The translations under genes were made by a program, and so were the position numbers. This document shows positions 53,147 to 61,981 of a stretch of 64,000 nucleotides of DNA, one piece after another (position 1 is the stretch's first letter; the number at the start of each line of letters is the position of its first letter). Origin of the DNA: Oceanobacillus alkalisoli (GTDB lineage: Bacteria; Bacillota; Bacilli; Bacillales; Amphibacillaceae). The stretch covers positions 1 to 64,000 of the forward strand of contig NZ_JAKGBW010000021.1 of NCBI RefSeq assembly GCF_021556485.1, written 5' to 3'. The notes beneath the pieces were generated by a model that saw only the letters and a program-made list of their open reading frames with translations, had not been told where the DNA came from and searched no databases.

Positions 53147-54558
53147 AAACTAATTTTCCTTTCATGCTGCAACTTTTCGTGATTGTAATCTTTTCTTGTA
53201 ATCGTCCACCCTGTAAAACCAAACAACAAGTTCATCAATGGAACAAGGTATATAAAGAATGCATACGGTATGTACTCCCACGGACTTACTCCAAGAATCC
53301 CCGTTGCAAACACAGCCGGCACACTCCAAGGGATAAGATTGATTCCAACTGTTCCCATCGACTCTACCGTTCTTGATAAATTTTTTGTATCAATATTCAT
53401 TTCTTTATATTTATCGACAAAAGTTCTTGCCGGCAGAATAACTGCTAAGAATTGTGCACCACTTGCTAGTGCAACAATAAATGTTGTTAATAGAGTAGAA
53501 GCAATTAATGTTCCCGTTGTTCTTACTTTCTCTAACATCCTGTTGGTCAACACTTTAAATGACCCGGTTCCTTCCAGAATACCACCAAAAGCTGTGGCGA
53601 TAATTAGTATGCCAACCGTCTCAAGCATGGATGTAAGCCCACCACGGTTTAATAGAGAATCAACTGCTTCGACGCCCGTTTCGCTTACGAAGCCGCTCGT
53701 CATAAATTGCACAATAGATGACACCGAGCTACCTTGGACAAGCCCTGCGATAATAGCTCCGAGGAAACCTACTCCCATTAAAGTCGGTAGAGCTGGTACA
53801 CGTTTTATCATTAAGAAGACCGTAATAACTGGTAGTAAGAGTAATAACGGATGAATCACAAAAGCATCATTTAATCCCGAGAGAAAGACGTCAATCAAGC
53901 TGGTTTCCAGGCCAATAGCCGTTACTTCAAAGCTTCCAAACAACCAAAATAATACGAAAGATAGCAAGAATGCTGGTATTGTATCCCATAGCATATGCTT
54001 CACATGGCTAAATAAATCTGTTTCAACCATAGCCGCAGCAACGTTTGTCGTGTCTGATAAGGGAGAGAGCTTATCACCGAAATATGCTCCTGAAACGATT
54101 GCACCAGCGATTAATGCTGGTGAAAAACCTAATACCTCGCCAATCCCCATAAAAGCTAATCCAACAGTCGCTATTGCCGTAAAGGACGTCCCTAAAGTGA
54201 TCGAAACAATGCCTGTTATAAGGGCCGTGATCGGAACAAACCATGCCGGGTTGATCAGCATCATTCCATAATAAATCATCGTCGGTATCGTACCGCTCGC
54301 TATCCAGGAACCTATGATCATCCCAATTGTTAATAAAATAAACACTGCGGGTAAAGCTCTGCTCACACCATCGACCATCATTTTCTGAACCTCATTCCAT
54401 TCCCATCCAGCAGTGATGGCAATGGCCGCAGCTAAAATTACCCCAATAATTAGTGGAATACTCATCCCAGCATCCCATATGAAGATAGAACCTGCCGCAG
54501 CAGCAATCAAACCAATTAATGGAACGAGTGATTTCGTAAAGGTTATATTTTTCTTCAT
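53143..54558 (-). CDS. nhaC: Na+/H+ antiporter, NhaC family
   Basis: From ATG 54558 (CGGAGGG upstream) the product has 471 residues and about 11-12 membrane segments. SGAYFGDKLSPLSDTTNVAAAM is the NhaC signature, with TGIVSITLGTSFTAIATVGLAFMGIG preceding it. It exports Na+ in exchange for H+, fitting a salt-tolerant or alkali-tolerant host. It is translationally coupled to the downstream PqqB-like gene. Some NhaC paralogues transport malate/lactate, so the substrate is not certain. Confidence 0.88.
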   Translation of the reverse strand: MKKNITFTKSLVPLIGLIAAAAGSIFIWDAGMSIPLIIGVILAAAIAITAGWEWNEVQKMMVDGVSRALPAVFILLTIGMIIGSWIASGTIPTMIYYGMMLINPAWFVPITALITGIVSITLGTSFTAIATVGLAFMGIGEVLGFSPALIAGAIVSGAYFGDKLSPLSDTTNVAAAMVETDLFSHVKHMLWDTIPAFLLSFVLFWLFGSFEVTAIGLETSLIDVFLSGLNDAFVIHPLLLLLPVITVFLMIKRVPALPTLMGVGFLGAIIAGLVQGSSVSSIVQFMTSGFVSETGVEAVDSLLNRGGLTSMLETVGILIIATAFGGILEGTGSFKVLTNRMLEKVRTTGTLIASTLLTTFIVALASGAQFLAVILPARTFVDKYKEMNIDTKNLSRTVESMGTVGINLIPWSVPAVFATGILGVSPWEYIPYAFFIYLVPLMNLLFGFTGWTITRKDYNHEKLQHERKISL

Positions 54559-54841
54559 GTTGCCCTCCGTTCGTTTCATCATAAGCTAGTTTACTTCTGT
54601 TCATTACATATGTGGAATATAACAGTCCAAAAAATCACTCATGAAATACTTTAGTGAATTAACGCGTTTATCCAATGATGTATTAATATTACTAAATGAT
54701 AAGCAATTTACCGTTATTAGTCAACCAATCTATCATTGCAAACCATTATAACCACGGACAGAATAGAGGATTATCTTTTGATTTGCAATGGGAATTAATT
54801 TAAAATTCTGTTAAAATAGAAGTAAGAAAGGAGGATTGAAA

Positions 54842-55018
54842 ATGCCTCATCATAAAGAGCAGAAGATTATCGTGGATAAGACAATGGAAACACGCTCACA
54901 AGAAATCGCCGACATGATTAATGAAGGCGGCCTCGGATCAGATGAATATTATGTCATTTTTAAACAACAATACGATTTGAATCAACAAGAAACTGGAAAT
55001 ACAAATCATCCAGCATAA
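54842..55018 (+). CDS. small hypothetical protein
   Basis: AAAGGAGG lies 7 bases before ATG 54842, giving 58 residues (MPHHKEQKIIVDKTMETRSQ, then EIADMINEGGLGSDEYYVI). It is soluble and acidic, without a signal sequence. The strong SD supports expression, but the family is unknown to me. Confidence 0.7.
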   Translation: MPHHKEQKIIVDKTMETRSQEIADMINEGGLGSDEYYVIFKQQYDLNQQETGNTNHPA

Positions 55019-55154
55019 TGTTAACCATCCAGAACCTCGCACTAAAAACTGAAATAACAATGGGACAGCAACTATTATTCCTCAACTAGCACTTAGAAAA
55101 TTTCCATGGTTTATAATAAAAAGTCATCCATCAGCTTTATGTAAAATATTAAAA

Positions 55155-55200
55155 GCTGCTTATTCCAAAGCCGGTCATGCACATTGGAATAAGCAGCGTT
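55155..55200. terminator. terminator of the lactate permease remnant
   Basis: GCTGCTTATTCCAA (55155-55168) is perfectly complementary to 55184-55197; on the minus strand TTTTAATATTTT follows. Confidence 0.8.
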
Positions 55201-55251
55201 ATAAAAGTCTATCTAATCTAACTAACGTGCGCATGAACAATCAGCTCTTGT

Positions 55252-56190
55252 TTATGCGCTCTTCTTTTTCCCTCCAATCGCATCCAAGCGCTTGTTGTTT
55301 GTCGCAATAATATAGATAGCAATGGTCCAAATAACGAGACCAATGATTGTTTTACCGGACGCTTTCCATGCCCTGCCAAAATCGCTTGGTTTCATCCCGT
55401 GCATAACGTAAGTGATGACGGCAACTAGGATAAAGATAAAACCTGGAGAAAATAGAATTTCCCAACTGGAACTAATATCCGTTCCAAAAATATTAGGGAC
55501 TACGATTGTAGCAGATTTAAGCCAATCTCCAACTACTGTCAGTCTTGAAATGAGTAAAAATGCAGCAATTAATACATATGGAGCCCATGCACGCCACATG
55601 CTGATTTTACCTGCATAAATTTCACTGTTTTTCAGTTCAACCCGTCCGGTCCAGGTCGGATCCCAGCGGTCTTTTTCTTCAAAGTCCCAGACATCTTCTT
55701 CTTTTGGCATGAGGAAACCTTTTTGGGCAGCCGGAATTACAATTGCGAGTCCAATTAACCCACCAAGCAGTGCAGGAAATTCAGGCCCTAATAAATATGC
55801 AACGATTATATACGGTATCGTCATCGCAAATGCCGCAAATAAAGCAAACTTCCATACCTTCAGACCTTCACTAAATGATTTATTTTTCCCGAAGAATTTC
55901 GTTAAGATTCCAACTAAAAATAATGGGATCAACAATCCTGCAATAAAATGAAGCGTGGCGACTTTTGTAGCAACTTCAAAGATGAAACTGGAGAGATTCG
56001 TTATTTGGGTAAGCGGCTCAACACCTGTACCGACCCCAACAATCATTGGTGTTCCAACAGCTCCGAATGATACTGGTGTACTTTGAATAACCATACCTGC
56101 TACAACCGCAGCCATTGAACCCTCTCTTTCAAAGTTCTGCACGGCGCGGCATACTTGTTTATATGAGCATAAGAGGTAATAATAATCCAT
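55252..56190 (-). pseudogene. lldP: L-lactate permease, truncated
   Basis: The frame (312 residues at most) contains the central part of an LctP/LldP-type lactate permease: AAVVAGMVIQSTPVSFGAVGTPM, then several membrane helices and WRAWAPYVLIAAFLLISRL. Full-length permeases have about 530-560 residues. Roughly the first 150 and the last 150 residues are missing. The first 25 codons here have no permease similarity. ATG 56115 with AGAGGG upstream could start a shortened protein. A promoter with a cre-like site precedes the fragment. It is downstream of glcD on the same strand. Confidence 0.7.
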
Positions 56191-56196
56191 TCTTTG

Positions 56197-56212
56197 TAAG
56201 CGTTGTCAAATC
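56197..56212 (-). promoter_or_regulatory. promoter with cre-like site before the lactate permease remnant
   Basis: On the minus strand TTGACAACGCTTACA combines a consensus -35 (TTGACA) with a cre-like site (TGACAACGCTTACA, one mismatch to the CcpA consensus). CcpA binding would block the -35 box. Confidence 0.6.
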
Positions 56213-56383
56213 ATCTTTTTCCTTTTAGACGAGATGCTCTAAATCGGAATATACCAACGAATCTTCGTGAAAAGTATCCTGAAAGTCATGCTATCTTTTA
56301 ATCTGACAAACTTTATCGCTCTATCCGCCTCGTCCAACAGTCCTCACTGCTTCCCCGTTGCTTTAAAGTTGGTTTCTATTAAC

Positions 56384-57745
56384 TTATGGAACAAGATGCA
56401 TTTCTTCGTGGTCTCGCCTCGTTACTTCAACACAGCGGCCTGGCTGTGGAAACAGTTTACCTGGATTCAACAAGTCCTCCGGGTTAAATACGTTGCGGAT
56501 ATTTGTTTGTGCTGCGATTTCCTCGTCCGTGAAAATAAAACGCATCTCGGCTGATTTTTCAATCCCGACCCCGTGCTCACCCGTAATCGAGCCGCCAACA
56601 TCTGCACAAACCTTCAAACATTCTGAACCTGCTTTCGATGCACGCTCACTTTCTCCCGGCACGCTTGCATCAAACAAAATAAGCGGATGAAGATTTCCGT
56701 CCCCTGCATGGAAGATATTTGCAATCCGGAGATCATATTTTCTGCTAATTTCTGTGATTTTCGCTAAAACTTCTGGTAAGCGGGTTCTCGGAATGACACC
56801 ATCCTGCACGAGGCAATCTGGGGACATTGCACCCATTGCACCAAAGCCCATTTTGCGGTTTGCCCACCATAAGCTACGCTCTGCTTCATCTTTAGCGACT
56901 TTTACTTCACGGACATTATTCTGCTTACAAACCGCAAGTATTTCTTCAATCTGGTCATCAATTCCCGCAGCAATCCCGTCCACTTCAATCAGAAGAAATC
57001 CAGCAATATCCCTTGGGTGTCCGACCGGGTAAGCTGCTGATTCCACTCCTTCAATCGCAATCTCATCCATCATCTCCAAAGCCGCTGGGATAATACCCGC
57101 AGCAATGATATCCGAGACAGCTTGGCTTGCATCATCTATATCATCAAAGTAGGCAAGCGCTGTTTTCTTTCCCTCCGGATTTTTTAAAACTTTCACCGTA
57201 ACCTTCGTCACAATCCCGAGTGTTCCCTCCGATCCAGTGAGTAAGCCTAACAGGTCATATCCTGGCTGGTCAGGAACTCCTCCTTCGCCGATCTCTACAA
57301 TTTCCCCGCTCGGAAGAACAATCTCCAGCCCTAATATATGGTTTGTCGTCACCCCGTATTTCAAACAATGCGCACCTTTATCGGAAATCGACTGGGTCAA
57401 CTTCAAATTGATATAACCTGGTTCCACCACTGCTTTTCTATTTTCTAGATCCAGACGGAGCATTCGCTTCATTTTCACCAAACTGATGAGCACTTCCCCG
57501 CCCAGCGGTGTCGCACCTCCGCTCAAGCCCGTTCCTGCTCCCCTTGCAATATACGGAATCTCTTCTTTAGTTAAACACCTCACCACGTCAGAAACTTCTT
57601 CTGTATCCTTCACAAACACAACGGCTCGCGGCATCCCCTTGTACATCGTATAACCGTCACATTCATAGGAGATGAGGTCTTCCTTTTTATAAAGCACTTC
57701 ATTTTCTCCAACAATAGCCATTAATTTTTGAATGATAGGATCCAA
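56384..57745 (-). CDS. glcD: FAD-linked glycolate/D-lactate oxidase subunit GlcD
   Basis: The 453-residue flavoprotein has a FAD-binding PCMH domain at its N-terminus (PYIARGAGTGLSGGATPLGGEV, GYDLLGLLTGSEGTLGIVTKVT) and an FAD-oxidase C-terminal domain (IANIFHAGDGNLHPLILFD, GSITGEHGVGIEK). It oxidises glycolate or D-lactate and normally works with the iron-sulfur subunit GlcF. No glcF is found next to it; the lactate permease remnant follows instead. The start is TTG 57745 with AAGGA directly before it, so the true start is uncertain. Confidence 0.88.
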   Translation of the reverse strand: MDPIIQKLMAIVGENEVLYKKEDLISYECDGYTMYKGMPRAVVFVKDTEEVSDVVRCLTKEEIPYIARGAGTGLSGGATPLGGEVLISLVKMKRMLRLDLENRKAVVEPGYINLKLTQSISDKGAHCLKYGVTTNHILGLEIVLPSGEIVEIGEGGVPDQPGYDLLGLLTGSEGTLGIVTKVTVKVLKNPEGKKTALAYFDDIDDASQAVSDIIAAGIIPAALEMMDEIAIEGVESAAYPVGHPRDIAGFLLIEVDGIAAGIDDQIEEILAVCKQNNVREVKVAKDEAERSLWWANRKMGFGAMGAMSPDCLVQDGVIPRTRLPEVLAKITEISRKYDLRIANIFHAGDGNLHPLILFDASVPGESERASKAGSECLKVCADVGGSITGEHGVGIEKSAEMRFIFTDEEIAAQTNIRNVFNPEDLLNPGKLFPQPGRCVEVTRRDHEEMHLVP

Positions 57746-57867
57746 TCCTTGTATTAAAAAGGGAGAGATATTTCCATTGACTATTATACTTCTTATTTTT
57801 CCTTTCCAGAAATATCAAGCACCCTATCTCCTCACTCATTGATATAAACTTTCGGTTCCACCACAAA

Positions 57868-57900
57868 ATCCCCCTCTCTCCTTGAGATAGGGGGATAGAG
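57868..57900. terminator. terminator of the ytxH-like gene
   Basis: ATCCCCCTCTCTC and GAGATAGGGGGAT form a strong G/C stem with a short loop; on the minus strand TTTTGTGG follows. Confidence 0.7.
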
Positions 57901-57971
57901 CTTCATCTAAATAATTATGGAAATAGAAATCTCAATGAAGCAAGAGTCTTTTCAAAGACACCTGCTATCGC

Positions 57972-58415
57972 TTAGCTATTGATCTCTGCTTTAAACTTTA
58001 CGTCGTCTTTAGCAGATAATAATTCATCCTTTGCCTCTACTGCGCTATCTTTTACATCGACTAATTCACCTTTTGCGTCTTTTACGGAAGACATCACATC
58101 TTTGGACTCCTCAACTACATTTTTAGTTGTATCTTTAATATCCTTAACTTGAGTATCCAAAATTGCCTGTATTTTATGGATGGCCTCTTTGGAAATATCT
58201 GTTGCATTCTGAATACGGCTGATTATAGCATCCTTCGTACCATTGGGATCTTCTTTAATTGTAGTTGCATACTTGGTTACGGTATTCTTCACGCTCTTAG
58301 AAGTATCTTTTACTTTTTCACGCGCATTGCTATTCAACAGAACTAATGAGGAAGCTCCTGCAATTATTCCAGCAACAAGCAATCCTTTTTTCGCTTTTTG
58401 TTTTTCAATTGCCAT
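57972..58415 (-). CDS. YtxH-like general stress membrane protein
   Basis: About 147 residues from ATG 58415. After a basic N-terminus (MAIEKQKAKKG) one membrane segment follows (LLVAGIIAGASSLVLL), then a long amphipathic, Lys/Asp-rich helical tail with repeated KD(T/S)xK motifs, as in YtxH and related stress proteins. SD GGAAGGA is about 12 bases from this ATG and about 6 from an in-frame TTG at 58421, which may be the true start. Function unknown; family members are often induced by general stress. Confidence 0.75.
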   Translation of the reverse strand: MAIEKQKAKKGLLVAGIIAGASSLVLLNSNAREKVKDTSKSVKNTVTKYATTIKEDPNGTKDAIISRIQNATDISKEAIHKIQAILDTQVKDIKDTTKNVVEESKDVMSSVKDAKGELVDVKDSAVEAKDELLSAKDDVKFKAEINS

Positions 58416-58589
58416 ACTCAATGAAAATCTTCCTTCCATATTTTATTATTGGTTATGTTTTAGATTCCCGTGAGGCAGCTTTTTAAACATCTATCCAGGA
58501 AAAATGACGTCTACTGAGATATTACACAATATAATAGTAACCCAAATAACTATTTAAGAACGCTTGAATTATGCATACAGTCATGATTA

Positions 58590-58604
58590 ACTAGTGTATA
58601 TAGT
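58590..58604 (+). promoter_or_regulatory. possible operator of the GntR-family gene
   Basis: ACTAGTGTATATAGT has ACTA/TAGT arms and resembles the palindrome before the second ATPase gene at 59973-59995. The promoter boxes here are not clear. Confidence 0.4.
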
Positions 58605-58643
58605 GATTATGTGTTATATATATGGTGAAAAGGAGGTTCCTAC

Positions 58644-59015
58644 ATGCAAATTATAATATCAAACAGTTCTAAGGAACCCATCTATGAGCAGATTTCCAAA
58701 CAAATTCAATCCAAAATATTGTCAGGTGAACTGACAGAAGGTACTGCTTTACCCTCGATCAGGCAATTAGCCAAAGACTTAAGAATCAGTGTAATTACAA
58801 CTAAACGGGCATATGAAGAATTAGAGAAAGGGGGATTCATCTACTTGATTGTAGGTAAGGGCTCATATGTAGCTGAGCAAAATTTAGAAATGATTCGAGA
58901 GAAAAAACTAAGAGTAATTGAAGAACAATTAAGTGCCGTTATCTCCAACAGTAAAGAAATTGGATTACCATATGAAGAATTACAAGATTTATTAAAGTTG
59001 CTGTATGAGGAGTGA
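58644..59015 (+). CDS. GntR-family regulator, YtrA subfamily
   Basis: This 123-residue repressor has a winged helix in residues 8-75 (PIYEQISKQIQSKILSGEL, LPSIRQLAKDLRISVITTKRAYEELE) and a short dimerisation tail of about 45 residues. This architecture is typical of YtrA-type regulators that sit in front of ABC exporter genes and respond to cell-wall antibiotics. AAGGAGG lies before the ATG. It slightly overlaps the next gene's reading frame. Confidence 0.9.
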   Translation: MQIIISNSSKEPIYEQISKQIQSKILSGELTEGTALPSIRQLAKDLRISVITTKRAYEELEKGGFIYLIVGKGSYVAEQNLEMIREKKLRVIEEQLSAVISNSKEIGLPYEELQDLLKLLYEE

Positions 59016-59019
59016 TCAT

Positions 59020-59886
59020 TTGGATAATGTAATAGACATTCGTGGTATTTCTAAAGAGTTTAAGGAATTCTCCTTTGACAGTATAGATTTACAGATAAAA
59101 CAAGGCTACACAACAGGTCTTATTGGAGCAAACGGATCTGGTAAGACAACATTAATAAAGCTGATGATGAATCTTCTGCAGCCTGACGAAGGAGAAATAA
59201 GCGTATTCGGACTGGATTATGCGACACATGAAAAAGCGATAAAAGACCGAATCGGCTTTGTTTACGACAGCAACATTTTTTACGAATCCCTGAACTTAAA
59301 GGAAATCAGTAAAATTATAGCACCTTCTTATAAGCAATGGGATCGGAAAAAATATAAAGCTTATATTGACCAATTTGAACTGCCATTAAAAAAACCAATT
59401 AAACATTTTTCTAAAGGAATGCAAATGAAAGCTTCCATCGCCATGGCCCTTTCCCATCATGCTGAATTAATTATAATGGACGAGCCAACAGCAGGATTGG
59501 ATCCGACATTCCGGAGAGAATTATTAGATATCTTCCAGGAAGTAATGGTCAATGAAAATAGAAGTATACTTTTTTCAACCCATACGACTAGTGATTTGGA
59601 ACGTTTCGCTGATTATATTATATTAATAGATCAGGGGGAAATTCTCATTTCGAAACGTATGGATGAATTGCAGGAAGATTATGCACTTGTGAAGGGAAAT
59701 AGCGATTTACTTGATCGGGATACCGAAGCTTATTTTCTAAACATTGAACAATCCCAAGGCGTATTCCAAGCATTAACAAATGATAAAGCGCAAGTACAAA
59801 AAGTCTTTGGCGATTATATTGTAATGGAAAAGGCTTCGTTAGATGATATTATGTTTCATATGAAAGCTGCCCACAGACGCGGGTAA
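59020..59886 (+). CDS. ABC transporter ATP-binding protein (BcrA/YtrB type), first copy
   Basis: The product has 288 residues from TTG 59020 (GAGGAG 7 bases upstream); the in-frame ATG at 59005 lacks an SD. It contains Walker A GANGSGKTT, the SFKGMQMK-type signature HFSKGMQMKASIAMAL, Walker B ELIIMDEPTAGLD and the H-loop STHTTSD. It is closely related to the second ATPase at 60033. No permease gene lies directly behind it; a terminator and a new promoter follow, so it may share the downstream permease. Confidence 0.9.
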   Translation: MDNVIDIRGISKEFKEFSFDSIDLQIKQGYTTGLIGANGSGKTTLIKLMMNLLQPDEGEISVFGLDYATHEKAIKDRIGFVYDSNIFYESLNLKEISKIIAPSYKQWDRKKYKAYIDQFELPLKKPIKHFSKGMQMKASIAMALSHHAELIIMDEPTAGLDPTFRRELLDIFQEVMVNENRSILFSTHTTSDLERFADYIILIDQGEILISKRMDELQEDYALVKGNSDLLDRDTEAYFLNIEQSQGVFQALTNDKAQVQKVFGDYIVMEKASLDDIMFHMKAAHRRG

Positions 59887-59895
59887 AACGACACG

Positions 59896-59928
59896 AGATC
59901 TTAATTCGTTATTAAGGTCTTTTTTTAT
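59896..59928 (+). terminator. internal terminator after first ATPase gene
   Basis: AGATCTTAAT (59896-59905) and ATTAAGGTCT (59911-59920) pair with one wobble and are followed by TTTTTTTATTTT. Confidence 0.82.
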
Positions 59929-59964
59929 TTTGCAACAAAAGTTTAAATTCACTATTGTGCACAC

Positions 59965-59995
59965 AGTACATATAGTATATACTGTTTATGAATCG
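59965..59995 (+). promoter_or_regulatory. promoter with palindromic operator before the second ATPase gene
   Basis: TTGTGC (59965-59970) and TATACT (59988-59993) have a 17-base spacer. ACAGTA (59973-59978) and TACTGT (59990-59995) form an inverted repeat around CATATAGTATA that overlaps the core promoter, a plausible site for the GntR-family protein encoded upstream. Confidence 0.65.
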
Positions 59996-60023
59996 TATGC
60001 ACACTTAAAATGCAACATAAGGA

Positions 60024-60902
60024 GTGAGAACAATAGAAAATATAGTAGAATTTAAAAATGTGAGTAAATATTTTAAAGATTTTTCCTTAAAGGATATCAA
60101 TTTGCAAATAATGAAAGGTCTGGTTACAGGTTTTGTCGGAGCAAATGGTGCGGGTAAATCCACTACGATGAAGTTAATAATGAACCTTTTACAAGCGGAT
60201 AAAGGAGAAATCAAGGTATTTGGGAAGCAATATGTAAATAATGAAAGAGATATTAAGGAACGAATCGGCTTTGTCTATGACAGCAATGTCTTTTATGAAA
60301 ATTTAAATCTTAAAGACATTCGTAAAATCATTGCCCCTGCTTATAAGAATTGGAGTGACAAACAATTTTATGATTATATCAAGCTGTTTGAACTACCACT
60401 AAATAAAGCGATTAAAACCTTTTCTAAAGGGATGCAGATGAAAACATCTCTAGCACTGGCCCTATCTCATGATGCTGAATTCATTATAATGGATGAGCCG
60501 ACAGCTGGTTTAGATCCTGTATTTCGCAGAGAGCTGCTGGACATTTTAAAAGAGCTGACGAATGATGCGACACGCACACTTTTCTTCTCTACCCATATTA
60601 CCAGTGATTTAGAGCGGATTGCTGACCGTATTATTTTCATCCAGGATGGTAATATTCTTTTTCATGAATCAATAAAAGACGTGCAAGAGCGTTATAAGTT
60701 AGTCAAAGGAAATACCAATTTACTCCATCAGAAAATAGTAAAAGGTTTTATAAATATCGACCGTTCGTCAAATGAATTTCAGGCACTAACAAATAACGCA
60801 GAAGAAGTAAGGAAATCCTTAGGAGATCAAGTCGTTATCGAGGAAGCGACTTTGGAGGATATTATGTTTTATACGAAAGGAGCTCGTCAGCAGTATGTTT
60901 AA
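60024..60902 (+). CDS. ABC transporter ATP-binding protein (BcrA/YtrB type), second copy
   Basis: The protein of about 290 residues has Walker A GANGAGKST, signature TFSKGMQMKTSLALAL, Walker B EFIIMDEPTAGLD and H-loop STHITSD, and runs parallel to the first copy throughout. The annotated GTG at 60024 lies inside the only SD (AAGGAG, 60019-60024). By alignment with the first copy and by SD spacing, the expected initiation codon is ATA at 60033, a very rare start; a mutated ATG is possible. The 3' end overlaps the permease gene by 8 bases. Confidence 0.85.
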   Translation: MRTIENIVEFKNVSKYFKDFSLKDINLQIMKGLVTGFVGANGAGKSTTMKLIMNLLQADKGEIKVFGKQYVNNERDIKERIGFVYDSNVFYENLNLKDIRKIIAPAYKNWSDKQFYDYIKLFELPLNKAIKTFSKGMQMKTSLALALSHDAEFIIMDEPTAGLDPVFRRELLDILKELTNDATRTLFFSTHITSDLERIADRIIFIQDGNILFHESIKDVQERYKLVKGNTNLLHQKIVKGFINIDRSSNEFQALTNNAEEVRKSLGDQVVIEEATLEDIMFYTKGARQQYV

Positions 60903-61506
60903 TTTGATAAGAAAAGATTTGATTATCCAAAAATCACAAATTATGCTTTTTATTCCATTTGTTATGTTCTTTGCCATTTTTGCTGATCATATGAGTCCTT
61001 TTTTTATTTTCCTGATCGCCAGTTTATATATCCCATTGAATGGATATATTTATGATGAACAGGTAGAATCCAATATTCTTCTTAATTCCTTGCCATATAC
61101 GAGAAAAGAGATTGTTGCCGCAAAATATGTTGGTTCCGCTGTCTATATGATTTTATCAATCGCTGTAGCTGGAATTATTCTGTATCTATTTAATTTCGAC
61201 TTTCTATTTCGGGATATAGTGATTGCCGCAGGGTTATTTTTCTTCTTTGCTGCTTTGACTTTTCCGTTATTTTACATATTAAAACCAGGTAATATAGGCG
61301 CATTCATAATGATTGGGTTAATCGTGTCTGCAGCCTTGCTGCCACCGGCTCTCCGATTTTTAGCAGGACATCTCACGGCTATTACAGATTTCATTACAAG
61401 TTTGTCGACAACAGTCCTTTACATTAGCGGCACCGCAATCTCCATAAGCCTCTTTTTAATTTCCTGGTTAGCCAGTCAAATAATTTATCAGCGTAAAGTA
61501 TTTTAA
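60895..61506 (+). CDS. ABC-2 type permease
   Basis: The 203-residue protein has six predicted membrane segments (first at about 15-45, last at 175-200). SNILLNSLPYTRKEIVAAKYVGS resembles the ABC-2/YtrC-like permeases that lack large loops. It overlaps the second ATPase gene and should form the exporter with one or both ATPases. The substrate is unknown; antibiotics or lipids are usual for this class. Confidence 0.85.
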   Translation: MFNLIRKDLIIQKSQIMLFIPFVMFFAIFADHMSPFFIFLIASLYIPLNGYIYDEQVESNILLNSLPYTRKEIVAAKYVGSAVYMILSIAVAGIILYLFNFDFLFRDIVIAAGLFFFFAALTFPLFYILKPGNIGAFIMIGLIVSAALLPPALRFLAGHLTAITDFITSLSTTVLYISGTAISISLFLISWLASQIIYQRKVF

Positions 61507-61585
61507 TCAGGATAGGAAGATAAGTATATTGTTGTGCTTATTTTAGATCTCGGATTAAGTGTCCACTAATGATTATACTAAAAAA

Positions 61586-61618
61586 TGCGATAGTCCAAGA
61601 AGGACTATCGCACTTTTT
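61586..61618 (+). terminator. terminator of the ABC exporter operon
   Basis: TGCGATAGTCC (61586-61596) pairs perfectly with GGACTATCGCA (61602-61612), followed by CTTTTT. Confidence 0.88.
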
Positions 61619-61655
61619 ATGAAAGAGGATTTGAAACTTTTAATGTAAATATGCA

Positions 61656-61846
61656 TCATTCGTCTTCATCACCACGAAACAACTCATGCAGAAACCTTTC
61701 CCGACCTGTCAAAAAATTCAATGTCAAATTATAATGTTCCGTGTCTTCATATGAAACTTCCTGAATGGAAGAGTCATCAAAATTTAGGATTTGTGCCTCT
61801 GGATAACCAAGCAGGATTGGTGAATGTGTCGCTATAATAGCATTCT
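61656..61846 (-). pseudogene. AAA-family ATPase, C-terminal fragment
   Basis: About 63 codons on the minus strand read AIIATHSPILLGYPEAQIL, then SYEDTEHYNLTLNFLTGRERFLHELF and a stop. This matches the C-terminus of ABC/AAA-type predicted ATPases (switch motif ATHSPILL). The ATP-binding N-terminal portion is gone. The remnant is adjacent to the M50-like gene. Confidence 0.7.
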
Positions 61847-61981
61847 ATCTTAATATGATTGACTTCCACAAAGTGCTTCAAACTCTATTCCGGTAAACTA
61901 CCCAATTCCACCTATATGACCTCCGTCAAAAAAGTTTGTTTTCCCTCCATCGTGGAATAGTATCTGAAGGAGGCGATGTAG

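Noticed and set aside
53270-53854. 194-codon plus-strand frame inside nhaC
   Set aside because: It is a shadow of the antiporter gene, which has clear family motifs on the other strand.
55059-55072. Further family B repeat (TGGGACAGCAAC)
   Set aside because: Only about ten bases match; too short to call.
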